A stretch of DNA of 42,493 nt. It comes from an uncultured bacterium (GTDB taxonomy: Bacteria > Cyanobacteriota > Vampirovibrionia > Gastranaerophilales > Gastranaerophilaceae). The notes beneath the pieces were generated by a model. That model was not told the origin of the DNA and did not search any database. It saw only the letters and a program-made list of their open reading frames with translations. Both the position numbers and the translations under genes were made by a program. The stretch covers positions 1-42,493 of the forward strand of contig CASFGU010000033.1 of NCBI GenBank assembly GCA_949294395.1, written 5' to 3'. Positions 23,577 to 32,361 of the stretch are shown piece by piece; the stretch's first letter is position 1, and the number at the start of each line of letters is the position of its first letter.

Positions 23577-25038
23577 TATTTTTATCCTCAACATTTATTG
23601 TGATTTCCTGTTTCAGCGCAATTAATCTTTCAAGGTTAGCGCGAGCTACATTGTAGTTGTAAACCGTTTGAACGTAAGACTGCTGTGCGTTGTTATAATT
23701 CACCCTTGCATCCTGAAGCTGGATGTAGTCGCCTATTCCGACCGCGTAGCGTCCGTCTGCAAGTTCAAAGTTCTCAAATGTCTGCTTCACCTTAACCGCA
23801 AGGAGCGGAATTTGTTTTTCTAATTGTACCATGTTTATGTAGGCATCCTGAACCTCAAAGTAGATATTCTGCTCAAGTAAATCAATTTCATTCTGAGCAA
23901 GCTGAACCTGTAACTTTCCGTTATCTATTTCGTATTTTTGTCCGAGGATGTTTACGGAACTTGTAAGATTTACTCCGACATTGAATGAATTTGTGTTGTA
24001 CTGGTTACGGTAATTATAGCCCGCGCTTGCAGAAATTTCCGGGTAATACTGCCGTTTTATATAGAGTAAAGATTGTTTCATTGCCTCTAATGTAGCGTTA
24101 TAAGCTTTCAGGTCAGGGCGGTTTTGTTTTGCCTGCTCTACACATTCCTCAAATGTGTACGGAAACGGTTTGAATTTGAATGTTTCTATTACATCAAGCT
24201 TTTCGACTTTTGATGTTAAAGTCGCATCGGATACGGCCGGAGGGTTTTTGCTTATATCTTTTTTTTCTGATATTTTTTCAAGGTTAACAGGAATTTCTTT
24301 TTGTTTAAAGTTGAAAGTTTCGGTGGATGAAATCTCATATTCCGGAGTATATGCAACATACATTGAATTGTTTAGCTGAACAATTGCATTCTGATATGAC
24401 TGAATTGAATTTACAAGTGTAACTTTTGAATCACTGAGGTTTACTTCTGCATTTACAAGGTCGATTTTTGAGCGGATACCTTCATCAAAATATGCCTTTG
24501 TACGCTGGTAATTTCTTTCATTAATCTGGACATTTGCTCTGTTTATATCAACGGTAGCCTTTGCAGCAAGAACACTGTAGTAATCTGTTTTAACTCCGAA
24601 AATAGTATCAAGCACTATGTCATCAAAGTTAAATAGAGCAGAAATTTTGTTAAATTTTTGCATTTTTATCTGTGCGTTTGTCTTGCCGAAGTTCCAGATA
24701 AGCTGGTTAAGTGACGCCTGCGCGTTGTAATTGTCTGTATTTCTTGTGTAGCGGTCAGTTTTGTTTGCATTGAAAGTGTATCCTGTACCTATGCCTATTG
24801 TCGGAAAGTATGAAGCCTTTGCTATTTTTTCATCGTTCTGGGAAACCTTGTAGTTGAAATAGGCTCTGTTAATCAACGGACTGTTTTTCAGGGCAATTTG
24901 AATACAGTCATCCATGGTGAGTTTTGAACCCTTCTGGATTACTGCATACTTTTCGGCTGCGCCGGCACTGCTAAAGCAGAAGCAAACGAAAAACGCTGCG
25001 GTAAATGTGAATATTTTAAGTTTATCGATAGTTCTCAA
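23566..25038 (-). CDS. TolC-family outer membrane efflux protein
   Basis: 490 residues. A signal peptide (about 1-27, ending SSAGAAEK) is followed by two OEP repeats. Each begins with a helix of the form MDDCIQIALKNSPLINRAYF or FEECVEQAKQNRPDLKAYNA, with long amphipathic helices and ANLERLIAL near the end. A 60-residue insert between the repeats (about 250-290, Lys/Glu/Pro-rich) is longer than usual. It forms the trimeric channel through the outer membrane for the exporter encoded just downstream, and is first in this four-gene operon. Its presence is further evidence for a diderm cell. Confidence 0.93.
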   Translation of the reverse strand: MRTIDKLKIFTFTAAFFVCFCFSSAGAAEKYAVIQKGSKLTMDDCIQIALKNSPLINRAYFNYKVSQNDEKIAKASYFPTIGIGTGYTFNANKTDRYTRNTDNYNAQASLNQLIWNFGKTNAQIKMQKFNKISALFNFDDIVLDTIFGVKTDYYSVLAAKATVDINRANVQINERNYQRTKAYFDEGIRSKIDLVNAEVNLSDSKVTLVNSIQSYQNAIVQLNNSMYVAYTPEYEISSTETFNFKQKEIPVNLEKISEKKDISKNPPAVSDATLTSKVEKLDVIETFKFKPFPYTFEECVEQAKQNRPDLKAYNATLEAMKQSLLYIKRQYYPEISASAGYNYRNQYNTNSFNVGVNLTSSVNILGQKYEIDNGKLQVQLAQNEIDLLEQNIYFEVQDAYINMVQLEKQIPLLAVKVKQTFENFELADGRYAVGIGDYIQLQDARVNYNNAQQSYVQTVYNYNVARANLERLIALKQEITINVEDKNNES

Positions 25039-25122
25039 TCCTGTTTACCCTTCAGACAATATACTAACGATTAAACCATATTAATTGTTCATTTTAATCA
25101 TTCTGATAAAGGAAATAATTTT

Positions 25123-26592
25123 CTAATTGTTCTTAATTGTCCAGAAGTCGCGCTGGAACATTACCAGAAACGGAATTAATTCAAGACGTCCGACAAGCAT
25201 TCCTATAATCATCAAAGATTTACTTAAAGAATGAATAGAACTGAATGAGCCCATAGGGCCGGTTACCATATCAAATCCGGGGCCGATATTGCCGACTGCT
25301 GTTATTGAGCCGGCCAGTCCTATACTGGCATTTTGCTCAAGCATTGAGATTAATACAGCTATAATGCCAAAAGTAAGAAAATAGAAAAATACATAGACAA
25401 CTGTCTGCCTGATAACTTCCGCAGGAACTGTTGTGTCATCAATTTTTATATTAAATACTGCATTTGGATGAAGTATCCGCATAAGTTCCGCTTTCATAGA
25501 TTTGAATACAAGAAGCCATCTTGTCATTTTTATACCGCCGCCTGCAGAACTGGAGCATGAGCCCATAAACATTACAAGAAACAAAAGCAGCTTTGCCGAA
25601 AAATCCCACTTTGCAAAGTCTACACTTGCACTTCCGGTTGATGTTGCAACGCTTATAACCTGATAAAGTGCGTGTGTTATTCCTCCGAATATTGAATAAT
25701 TGTTTTGTACAATTAATACTGCGGCTATAAGCCCTGAAAATACAAGTGTCATTATTAAATATGCCCGAAATTCTTCGTTTTTGAAAAATAACAGCGGATT
25801 CATCTTCATTATGGCTTTATACTGAAGGTTAAAGCTTGAGCCTGCAAAAAACATGAATATAAGAATTATCCATGTAATATAATTTGAGTGATAACCCATT
25901 GTGCTCTGCGGGTTTGGCGAGAAGCCTCCTGCCGCAAGTGTTGAAAATGAGTTGCAAATAGCATCAAATAAAGACATCCCGCCGAATACAAGAAGTATTA
26001 CCATCAAAACAGTTAGTCCTGCATAAACTTTCCATAACGCAGACGCCGTATTTCTTATACGCGGGGTAAACTTATCCTCTGTAGGCCCCGGGGCTTCCGC
26101 AAAAAACATCTGCCGGCCGGCAACTGCAAACTGCGGCAGAATTGCTATAAACAATACTATTATCCCTAAGCCGCCAAGCCACTGTGTCATTGACCGCCAG
26201 AAAAAAAGTGCTTTCGGATAATCAAAGTTTGTAAAAATTGTGGCGCCTGTTGTTGTTATGCCGGATACAGATTCAAAAAGGCTGTCCAGCGGAGAAATTC
26301 CGTAAAACATATAAGGTATTGCGCACATAATCCCGAAAATTATCCACGAAACAGCTACAATACACAGCGCTTCCGCTTTTTTAATGTCATTCAGGTTTTC
26401 AAGTTCTGCGGCTTTTGGAACAAGTTTCCGGATAATAAAACCGCCGCCTGCTGATATTATACTTGCACACAGAAACGGTATTACCGATTTATAATCCTGA
26501 TAAATTAACGCAACAACAATCGGAGAAAGAATAACCATTCCGATATACATCATTATCAGGCTTATTGCGTTTGCAAGATAGCTTAATCGCAT
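25123..26592 (-). CDS. trkH: Trk-type potassium uptake membrane subunit TrkH
   Basis: 489 residues with about ten membrane helices arranged as repeated M1-P-M2 units. The selectivity-filter regions are visible as SGITTTGATIF, FSTLAAGGFSP, VATSTGSASVDF and VGNIGPGFD, the last three being degenerate as is normal. WRSMTQWLGGLGIIVL is the Trk/Ktr family signature. It passes K+ (possibly with Na+ or H+) into the cell under control of TrkA. It overlaps trkA by ten bases and is the last gene of the mtnP-yggT-trkA-trkH run. Confidence 0.95.
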   Translation of the reverse strand: MRLSYLANAISLIMMYIGMVILSPIVVALIYQDYKSVIPFLCASIISAGGGFIIRKLVPKAAELENLNDIKKAEALCIVAVSWIIFGIMCAIPYMFYGISPLDSLFESVSGITTTGATIFTNFDYPKALFFWRSMTQWLGGLGIIVLFIAILPQFAVAGRQMFFAEAPGPTEDKFTPRIRNTASALWKVYAGLTVLMVILLVFGGMSLFDAICNSFSTLAAGGFSPNPQSTMGYHSNYITWIILIFMFFAGSSFNLQYKAIMKMNPLLFFKNEEFRAYLIMTLVFSGLIAAVLIVQNNYSIFGGITHALYQVISVATSTGSASVDFAKWDFSAKLLLFLVMFMGSCSSSAGGGIKMTRWLLVFKSMKAELMRILHPNAVFNIKIDDTTVPAEVIRQTVVYVFFYFLTFGIIAVLISMLEQNASIGLAGSITAVGNIGPGFDMVTGPMGSFSSIHSLSKSLMIIGMLVGRLELIPFLVMFQRDFWTIKNN

Positions 26593-27935
26593 TTTTCTCC
26601 TACCTTAAAGAATGTCTTTATTGCATCTCCGTCCTCTGCTCTGGTGAAGATAATTAAAATGTCGCCGTATTTTAATTCGGTGTCACCTTTCGGGATGATG
26701 ACCTTATTGCGTCTCTGGATAACCCCGATAATTGCTGAGGTCGGAAATTTCAAATCCATAATTCTCATTCCGTCAAATTCAGGTTTCACACCGATTTCAA
26801 GAACTTCGCCCTGTCCCTGTTCAACAGTTGCCAGAATGTCCACGTTGTTTTCAGCAAGGTCGTTTTTAACTTCATTTATCGCAGAATTTTTCGGAGAAAC
26901 CGCAACGTCTATCCCGACTTTTTCAAACAGAGGAATATTTACGACCTTTGCAACACGTGCAATAACTTTTTTGGCGCCGAGCTGTTTTGCAAGGAGCGAG
27001 CATAGAAGATTTTTTTCATCGTTATTTGTAACGCTTATTATAACGTCAGATTCCCCTATCTGTTCTTCATCGAGAAGTTTGAGGTTTGTGGCATCTCCGT
27101 TTATTACAAGGGTGTGCTTAAGGCTTTCTGTTATGTACTGGCATCTTTCGTAATCTTTTTCAATAATTTTTGTTTTGATTTTTAAATCTTCAAGATATTT
27201 GGCAAGCATTGTTCCTACAGTGCCACCTCCGATTATTGCCGCATTTTTTACTATATCTTTTTCGTGGAAGAAGGTTCCTGCCAGAATGTCGAGCGAGTGA
27301 GATGTGCCCATAAATATAAGCTTGTCATCCTGCTGCAGCATAGTATCGCCGTTCGGAACAAATAATTCGGAATTTCTTGTAATTCCTACAATAAGCGTGT
27401 CGTTTGTAAATCCGCAGTCTTTGACTTTTTTATTTACAATGCTTAAGTTCGGCGTAACCTTGTATTCAAGAAGTCTTGCTCTGCCGTCTGCAAAATTTTC
27501 CACATCAAGCGCCTGTGCAACTGTTACAATTCTGAATATATCCTGTGTCAGGAGTTCTTCCGGCCAGATTATATAATCTATGAAAAAGTCGCCGCAGTTA
27601 AGATTATTTTTTTCAAAACAGAGAGTGTTTTTGTATTCTTCTTTGCTTACAAAGCATAGAGTTCTGATGCCGCTTATTTTTTTTGCAGTAAGGCATGCTA
27701 CGATATTTGCTTCATCAATTGCCGTACAGGCAATAAAAATATCCGCATTTTGAATATCGGCGCTTTTCAAAACCGAAATATCGCAGACATTTCCTTTTAC
27801 AAAACTAATATCCAGTTTGTTAAACTCATCTGTTCTGTTTTCTTCTTTATCAATAATTGTAATATCGTGGTCTTCAAAAAATTCTGTTGCAAGAAGACAT
27901 CCTACTTCCGTTGCGCCAAAAATAATTATTTTCAT
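26583..27935 (-). CDS. trkA: Trk potassium uptake regulatory subunit TrkA
   Basis: 450 residues, with two full RCK modules. The first NAD-binding half begins MKIIIFGATEVGCLLATEFF, and a TrkA_C domain follows (about 150-215). The second half begins AAIIGGGTVGTMLAKYLED (about 233-251), followed by GDATNLKLLDEE and a second TrkA_C domain ending LKYGDILIIFTRAED. It gates TrkH in response to nucleotides. The first Gly-rich loop is G-A-T-E-V-G rather than the usual GxGxxG, so nucleotide binding there may be altered. Cytoplasmic, peripheral. Follows yggT by 33 bases. Confidence 0.94.
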   Translation of the reverse strand: MKIIIFGATEVGCLLATEFFEDHDITIIDKEENRTDEFNKLDISFVKGNVCDISVLKSADIQNADIFIACTAIDEANIVACLTAKKISGIRTLCFVSKEEYKNTLCFEKNNLNCGDFFIDYIIWPEELLTQDIFRIVTVAQALDVENFADGRARLLEYKVTPNLSIVNKKVKDCGFTNDTLIVGITRNSELFVPNGDTMLQQDDKLIFMGTSHSLDILAGTFFHEKDIVKNAAIIGGGTVGTMLAKYLEDLKIKTKIIEKDYERCQYITESLKHTLVINGDATNLKLLDEEQIGESDVIISVTNNDEKNLLCSLLAKQLGAKKVIARVAKVVNIPLFEKVGIDVAVSPKNSAINEVKNDLAENNVDILATVEQGQGEVLEIGVKPEFDGMRIMDLKFPTSAIIGVIQRRNKVIIPKGDTELKYGDILIIFTRAEDGDAIKTFFKVGEKCD

Positions 27936-27968
27936 AACAGTAAAAACTCTACATTAAATATATCTCTT

Positions 27969-28247
27969 TTACAAGCCCTGCCCTAAGATTAAGAGAATTG
28001 TGACAACTACATACTGGAGAAGCTGCAGTGCAATGATTGCCACAATCGGAGAAGCATCCAGCCCGCCGATTGGCGGGATGAATCTTCTGAAAAGGTTTAA
28101 GTATGCGTCCGCCACCTGCCTGATGGTAAACCATGGCTGCCTTGTCCAGTCAAGATTCGGCACCCAGCTTAAGAGGCATCGTACAAGAATTATTATAAGA
28201 AATAATAAAAATATGTTATTTACTGCATCAATTAATGCTTTTGTCAT
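27969..28247 (-). CDS. YggT family membrane protein
   Basis: 92 residues with two hydrophobic helices (about 8-27 and 66-88) and the family motif CLLSWVPNLDW ... PWFTIRQVADAYLNLFRRFIPPIGGLDASPIVA. YggT proteins are widespread in bacteria, cyanobacteria and plastids. They are linked to nucleoid or thylakoid organisation and osmotic tolerance, without a settled molecular role. It starts 11 bases after the mtnP stop; AGGA precedes the ATG. Next to trkAH the osmotic role is the more attractive reading, but only by position. Confidence 0.9.
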   Translation of the reverse strand: MTKALIDAVNNIFLLFLIIILVRCLLSWVPNLDWTRQPWFTIRQVADAYLNLFRRFIPPIGGLDASPIVAIIALQLLQYVVVTILLILGQGL

Positions 28248-28258
28248 AATTGTAAGTC

Positions 28259-29062
28259 CTATAATTGTGATTTAGATTTTGTGAGTGCGCATTCGCAATT
28301 ATTTCTTTCTGCCGGAATATTTTCAATCATTTTGAATAACAGGTTTTTGAGGTTCGCGAGATTCGAGTTGAAAACTTCTATAACATCGTGATGAGAAACC
28401 GGAGGAACATCCCCTACCAACCCTGCATCATAATCGGTTATGAGAGAAATATTCAACGGACACATGTCTAATTCTTTTACAAGATAAGCTTCAGGGAAAG
28501 CTGTCATGTTTATTACTTCCCAGCCCTGATTTGTGAAGAATTTTGATTCTGCCTTTGTCGAGAAGCGAGGGCCGTTTATTACAACAACGGTTCCCGTTTC
28601 ATGGATTGTAATACCCAACTCTTTTCCTGTTTTAATTGCAAGTTCTCTCAATTCAGGACAATAAGGATCTGCTGCTGACGGATGGGTTACAATCGGGCCT
28701 TCAAAGAAAGTTGTTTTTCTTCCGTCAGTCCAGTCTACAAACTGATCACAAATTACAAAATCTCCGGGTTTTACGTGTTTTTGGAGGCTACCTGCAGCGC
28801 ATGGAGATATTACACGTTTTACTCCTACGGATTTCATCGCCCATACGTTTGCCCTGTAGTTCAGAAGGTGCGGAAGTATGGTATGGTTTCTGCCGTGACG
28901 CGGCATAAACGCAACTCTGTGTTCGCCAATTTTCCCTATAAATAAATTGTCACTCGGCATACCGTAAGGTGTTTCAACCCTTACTTCCTCAATATTATCT
29001 AGAAACTTATAAAATCCCGAGCCTCCGAATACGCCTATATCCGCTAAATTTTTATCTGTCAT
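28259..29062 (-). CDS. mtnP: S-methyl-5'-thioadenosine phosphorylase
   Basis: 267 residues from the ATG at 29062, which has AAAGGGG seven bases before; the open frame extends to 29122 without support. It has the phosphate loop GVFGGSGFY, then MPRHGRNHTILPH, SPCAAGSLQKHVKPGD, VVINGPRFSTKAES and NMTAFPEAYL. The Thr in this last motif marks methylthioadenosine phosphorylases, as opposed to the Asn of purine nucleoside phosphorylases. It splits methylthioadenosine to adenine and methylthioribose 1-phosphate, recycling the by-product of polyamine synthesis. First gene of the yggT-trkAH run. Confidence 0.94.
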   Translation of the reverse strand: MTDKNLADIGVFGGSGFYKFLDNIEEVRVETPYGMPSDNLFIGKIGEHRVAFMPRHGRNHTILPHLLNYRANVWAMKSVGVKRVISPCAAGSLQKHVKPGDFVICDQFVDWTDGRKTTFFEGPIVTHPSAADPYCPELRELAIKTGKELGITIHETGTVVVINGPRFSTKAESKFFTNQGWEVINMTAFPEAYLVKELDMCPLNISLITDYDAGLVGDVPPVSHHDVIEVFNSNLANLKNLLFKMIENIPAERNNCECALTKSKSQL

Positions 29063-29365
29063 AATATCCCCTTTCATTTTTTTATTATTAACATTTATGA
29101 TTTTTAATACTATCAAAAACAAAAATCATTATCAAATAAGAGTAGAAAATACACTAAAAATTAAAAATTTACAAATGGTGAAAATGCTATCTGTGAGCCA
29201 GTTTAGCCTGTATAAATATTTTGGATTTTTATTTAAAGACTTGAAATTTAAAAATGTTCGTTATAGAATGTGGGCATAATTTCATTCTTAAAAGTTAAAA
29301 CTTGACGCTAAAGAGAGAGTGCAATTGCTTTTAAGAATTTCAATTTACAACCAGAGGATTACATT
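29063..29365. other. Intergenic region between mtnP and the lytic transglycosylase gene
   Basis: About 300 AT-rich bases. A possible plus-strand promoter, TTGAAA-N17-TAGAAT, lies just left of 29270, and an 11-bp inverted repeat (29284-29294 with 29328-29338) lies between it and the ribosome site. A 60-codon frame at 29097-29279 is present but looks non-coding (no ribosome site, Lys/Asn/Phe-rich as expected of AT-rich spacer). Confidence 0.45.
29284..29338 (+). promoter_or_regulatory. Long-loop hairpin in the 5' leader of the lytic transglycosylase gene
   Basis: Perfect 11-bp arms ATTCTTAAAAG and CTTTTAAGAAT around 33 bases, ending 27 bases before the start codon. It is not followed by a T run, so it is not a terminator. 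It could be an RNA element or a protein-binding site; I do not recognise a known riboswitch. Confidence 0.4.
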
Positions 29366-30016
29366 TTGAGAAAATTAGTACTATTCGCGATTACGCTGGT
29401 GTTAATGTTGACCGCACAGGTTCAGGCTGCAGACACAAGCACAATAAAAGCGACAATAGTAAAACACGCTATTGAAATGGGTGTGGATCCCGCTATCGCT
29501 TTGAGTATTGCACGAACTGAGTCCGGCTACAGGCATGAAGCACGCAGCAGTCATGGCGCGGTAGGAGTATTTCAATTAATGCCTTCCACAGCCAGAAGAA
29601 TGGGGTTTAATGCTTACGTGCTGAACGATAACATTAAAGCCGGTATTATGTATTACAAGATGATGTACAAGATGTTCGGTTCTATGGAACTTGCTCTTGC
29701 CGCATATAATGCAGGGCCGGGTAATGTTAAACGTTACAGAGCTGTTCCGCCTTATGCGGAAACAAAACGTTTCGTAAGCAAGATTATGGCAGATTACCAT
29801 CACCTTAAGGCAAACCCGGATCCGGCAATGAAAGCCGCTGCCAGAAAAGCCGTATCTTCTGCGCCGAAACCTCAGCCTAAAGTCAGTGCTGCTCCGAAAC
29901 CGGTTGCCCCTGTACCAAAGGTTGTTGACGTAAAAGAAGTTGACGCAGCTGCGGTTGAAATAATTGATGAAACTCCGATTGACCTCGAAATTGAAGCGAC
30001 TTCTTTAGCTATATAA
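29366..30016 (+). CDS. Secreted lytic transglycosylase (SLT family)
   Basis: 216 residues. A signal peptide (1-21, ending VQAA) is followed by a compact Slt domain (about 25-150) with catalytic E52 in ARTESGYRHEA, then SSHGAVGVFQLMPSTARRMG and LAAYNAGPGNVKRY, the standard C-type lysozyme-like motifs. The last 70 residues are Ala/Pro/Lys-rich and then acidic, probably a periplasmic tether. It cuts peptidoglycan between MurNAc and GlcNAc. The start is TTG at 29366, with AGAGGA seven bases before. Single gene, closed by a strong hairpin. It may serve wall turnover or make gaps for envelope-spanning machines such as the pilin system. Confidence 0.92.
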   Translation: MRKLVLFAITLVLMLTAQVQAADTSTIKATIVKHAIEMGVDPAIALSIARTESGYRHEARSSHGAVGVFQLMPSTARRMGFNAYVLNDNIKAGIMYYKMMYKMFGSMELALAAYNAGPGNVKRYRAVPPYAETKRFVSKIMADYHHLKANPDPAMKAAARKAVSSAPKPQPKVSAAPKPVAPVPKVVDVKEVDAAAVEIIDETPIDLEIEATSLAI

Positions 30017-30037
30017 TACGGGGTATTGATGGAAATT

Positions 30038-30074
30038 AGCGGGCGGATGTTTAAATTTTAAACATCCGCCCGCT
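30038..30074. terminator. Hairpin terminator between convergent genes
   Basis: A perfect 18-bp inverted repeat with a single-base centre: GC-rich outer half (AGCGGGCGGATG) and AT inner half. The flanking T run is weak on both sides. It sits between the lytic transglycosylase (plus) and the peptidase (minus). Confidence 0.8.
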
Positions 30075-30098
30075 TTACTTTATTCTGCAAAAAGTTTT

Positions 30099-31259
30099 TT
30101 ATGCGTTGTAGGATTTGAAAAATTCCTGCAGGACTTCCTGACCTTTTATAATTGATTTGTAATTAACATTTTCGTCGGTGGAGTGCATACTGCATACATC
30201 AGCCAGCCCGGCAAGATACGGTGCAAATTTTTCACCATTTGCATTTATGTTGTTTGCATAGATATGAGTTTCCGCTCCTGCGTGGAACGATGAAATCTCA
30301 GGCTCAACTCCGGCCTTTCTTGCTGCTGCCTCAAAAAGTATCGGAATGTAATCGTCCTCAACTTTTTCAAACGGCGGAAGATGTTCCTCAAATGTTATTG
30401 AAGCTTTCGCAACTCCTGCATATTCCTTGTTGAAATCTTCAACTTCAAAAATCATTCTGTCTTTCAATTCTTCTTCATATTTTCTGCTGGAGCTTCTGAT
30501 TGAATATGTGACTTTGCCGTATGTGTTAATTACATTTGTTACATCAGGGTTTCCGGAAACTATGCCGCCGATGTTGCAGGAGGTTACGACTTTGTTATCC
30601 TCCGAGTAGTAAACACCTTGAGGAAGGTTTGACACTATATCAGCAATAAGTTTTGCTGCATTTTCTCTTGTTCTGTCTGCAATATCAATTCCCGAGTGAC
30701 CGCCTTTGAAGGTATTAACTTCAATTGTCACAAGTGTATAACTTGCGCCTGATGTCATAAGCTGTCCGAGGCTGTCACTATCAAGCACCAGAACATATTT
30801 TGATTGAATTTTTGAAAAATCAACATGCTTGATTCCGGACATTCCGGATTCTTCATCTCTGGTAAACATAATTTCCAGCCCGCCGTGCTTTATATCAGAA
30901 GCGGCAAGGGTTTTTGCAAAATACAGAGCATTAGCAACCCCTGCTTTATCATCGGAACCGAGTGTTCTGCCTTTTGCTCTGATTAAATCTCCGTCGAGGT
31001 AAGTTTCTACCGGACTGTCATCTCCTATAACATCCATGTGCGAGGACAGCATCAGAGGCTGTTTTGTTTCATCTGTTGCCGGAATATTAATATATACATT
31101 GTTGTAATTGTCAAATTCGCAGTGAATATTGTTTTTATCACAGTAATCTTTTATGTATTCTGCCACTTTTTCTTCGTGCAGAGAAGGTGACGGAATTTCT
31201 GCCAGCGAACAAAAAAGATTTATTAGTTCGCTCTCTTTTCTTATTTCTTTTAAATCCAT
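30099..31259 (-). CDS. pepT: M20 family peptidase, PepT-like
   Basis: 386 residues. Metal and catalytic residues of the M20 family are in place: SSHMDVIGD (H74, D76), GSDDKAGVA (bridging D103), FTRDEESGMSG (E136/E137), VLDSDS (D160-162) and a late His in SFHAGAETHIYA. The dimerisation insert lies at about 190-290 (FKGGHSGIDIADRTRENAAKLIA). The family includes tripeptide aminopeptidases, which need zinc. No signal peptide, so cytoplasmic. It follows the Stealth gene by 67 bases. Exact substrate is uncertain; it is shorter than E. coli PepT (408). Confidence 0.88.
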   Translation of the reverse strand: MDLKEIRKESELINLFCSLAEIPSPSLHEEKVAEYIKDYCDKNNIHCEFDNYNNVYINIPATDETKQPLMLSSHMDVIGDDSPVETYLDGDLIRAKGRTLGSDDKAGVANALYFAKTLAASDIKHGGLEIMFTRDEESGMSGIKHVDFSKIQSKYVLVLDSDSLGQLMTSGASYTLVTIEVNTFKGGHSGIDIADRTRENAAKLIADIVSNLPQGVYYSEDNKVVTSCNIGGIVSGNPDVTNVINTYGKVTYSIRSSSRKYEEELKDRMIFEVEDFNKEYAGVAKASITFEEHLPPFEKVEDDYIPILFEAAARKAGVEPEISSFHAGAETHIYANNINANGEKFAPYLAGLADVCSMHSTDENVNYKSIIKGQEVLQEFFKSYNA

Positions 31260-31326
31260 TTTTATCTCCTGCTTGGTAATTATATATTAGCACATATTGC
31301 AAAAACTACAACAAACTTAATATATA

Positions 31327-32349
31327 TTATTTTTCAAACGATGATTTTTCACTGAAATAGTTCTGTAAAAATGTACGTTCATACTTCCTCTGGGCTTCGG
31401 AGGAATACTCATCATCATTAATACATATAACGTTAGGTTTAAATTTGTCAATTTCTTCTTTTATTCCGGAGTGGTTGTTGCCGGCGCACAATGAATCCTT
31501 CTTAAACTGTCCTGTCAGATACATCCATACCTGTGTGTAAAAAGGAAGGGTTCGGTCTATTCTTGTAACCTCTTTGATTATGCCTTCACCTGTAGCACAT
31601 GCGTAAGCTGAATATATTACGCGTGAAATACTACCAAACTCTCTGAATTTTGAGATTGTTGTATGATACATTTCTTCTTTAAATATTTCATTAACTTTTT
31701 CAAAATCGTATTTTCTGTAACCGTCAATTGAATGATGCGGTTCTCTTGTAATTCTCAAGCCGTATTTTTCTTCTATTAGTTTGTAAGCATTAAAAAGTGA
31801 GCGGAAATATGTTTCTTTTTCAATTTTTTCCGGTTTCATTTTGTGTTTTACCCTGAACACCGGATACATTTCTTCTGTGAAGAAGAACGACGGCTCTGTA
31901 GGATTTGCGAACATCATATCATCATTTGCATAAATAAAATATTCTGATAACTCAGGTATTTTATGCAGACAGGTTTCTAAAGCATTGGGGTTGAAGGTTG
32001 GAAGTGCTTCCGGCGGCATAATTTCAGTATGGTCAACAATTCTTATTTTGGGGTGATTAATGTTGAGCCATTCAGGGGTCTGGTTGTCTGTCACTATGAA
32101 GATTTTGTTAACCCACGGGGCATATTTTTCAACAGAGCGCAGGGAATATTTAAGTTCATCATTATCCCTGAATCTACATTTACTTACAGCCTGAGGGTTA
32201 ACTTTTTGTCCGTATTTTTTCTGCCAGAACTCTCTTTTTTCTTTTATTTTAATATCACTCCCGTCTACCCAGAGGTAAACCATATCAATGAGCCTTTCAC
32301 TATTTGAGTGAAATGGTTTCTCTGTCTGACTTTTTGATTTTTCATCCAT
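31327..32349 (-). CDS. Stealth-family sugar-phosphate transferase
   Basis: 340 residues carrying the Stealth conserved regions in order. CR1 is DMVYLWVDGSD (22-32). CR2 is long: FRDNDELKYSLRSVEKYAPW, IFIVTDNQTPEWL, LPTFNPNALETCLHKIPEL and FIYANDDMMF (60-147). CR3 is around EPHHSIDGYRK (203-213). CR4 is around CINDDEYSS (309-317). Stealth proteins transfer hexose 1-phosphate, building phosphodiester-linked polysaccharide in capsules of bacteria such as Neisseria; homologues in animals make the mannose 6-phosphate tag. No signal peptide. No other capsule gene adjoins: it lies 12 bases after mutS2 and before pepT. The product may be a phosphoglycan on the surface, but this is inferred. Confidence 0.92.
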   Translation of the reverse strand: MDEKSKSQTEKPFHSNSERLIDMVYLWVDGSDIKIKEKREFWQKKYGQKVNPQAVSKCRFRDNDELKYSLRSVEKYAPWVNKIFIVTDNQTPEWLNINHPKIRIVDHTEIMPPEALPTFNPNALETCLHKIPELSEYFIYANDDMMFANPTEPSFFFTEEMYPVFRVKHKMKPEKIEKETYFRSLFNAYKLIEEKYGLRITREPHHSIDGYRKYDFEKVNEIFKEEMYHTTISKFREFGSISRVIYSAYACATGEGIIKEVTRIDRTLPFYTQVWMYLTGQFKKDSLCAGNNHSGIKEEIDKFKPNVICINDDEYSSEAQRKYERTFLQNYFSEKSSFEK

Positions 32350-32361
32350 ATTCTTAATCCC

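Noticed and set aside
29097-29279. 60-codon open frame upstream of the lytic transglycosylase
   Set aside because: No ribosome site, residue use is what AT-rich spacer gives, and it overlaps the likely promoter of the next gene.
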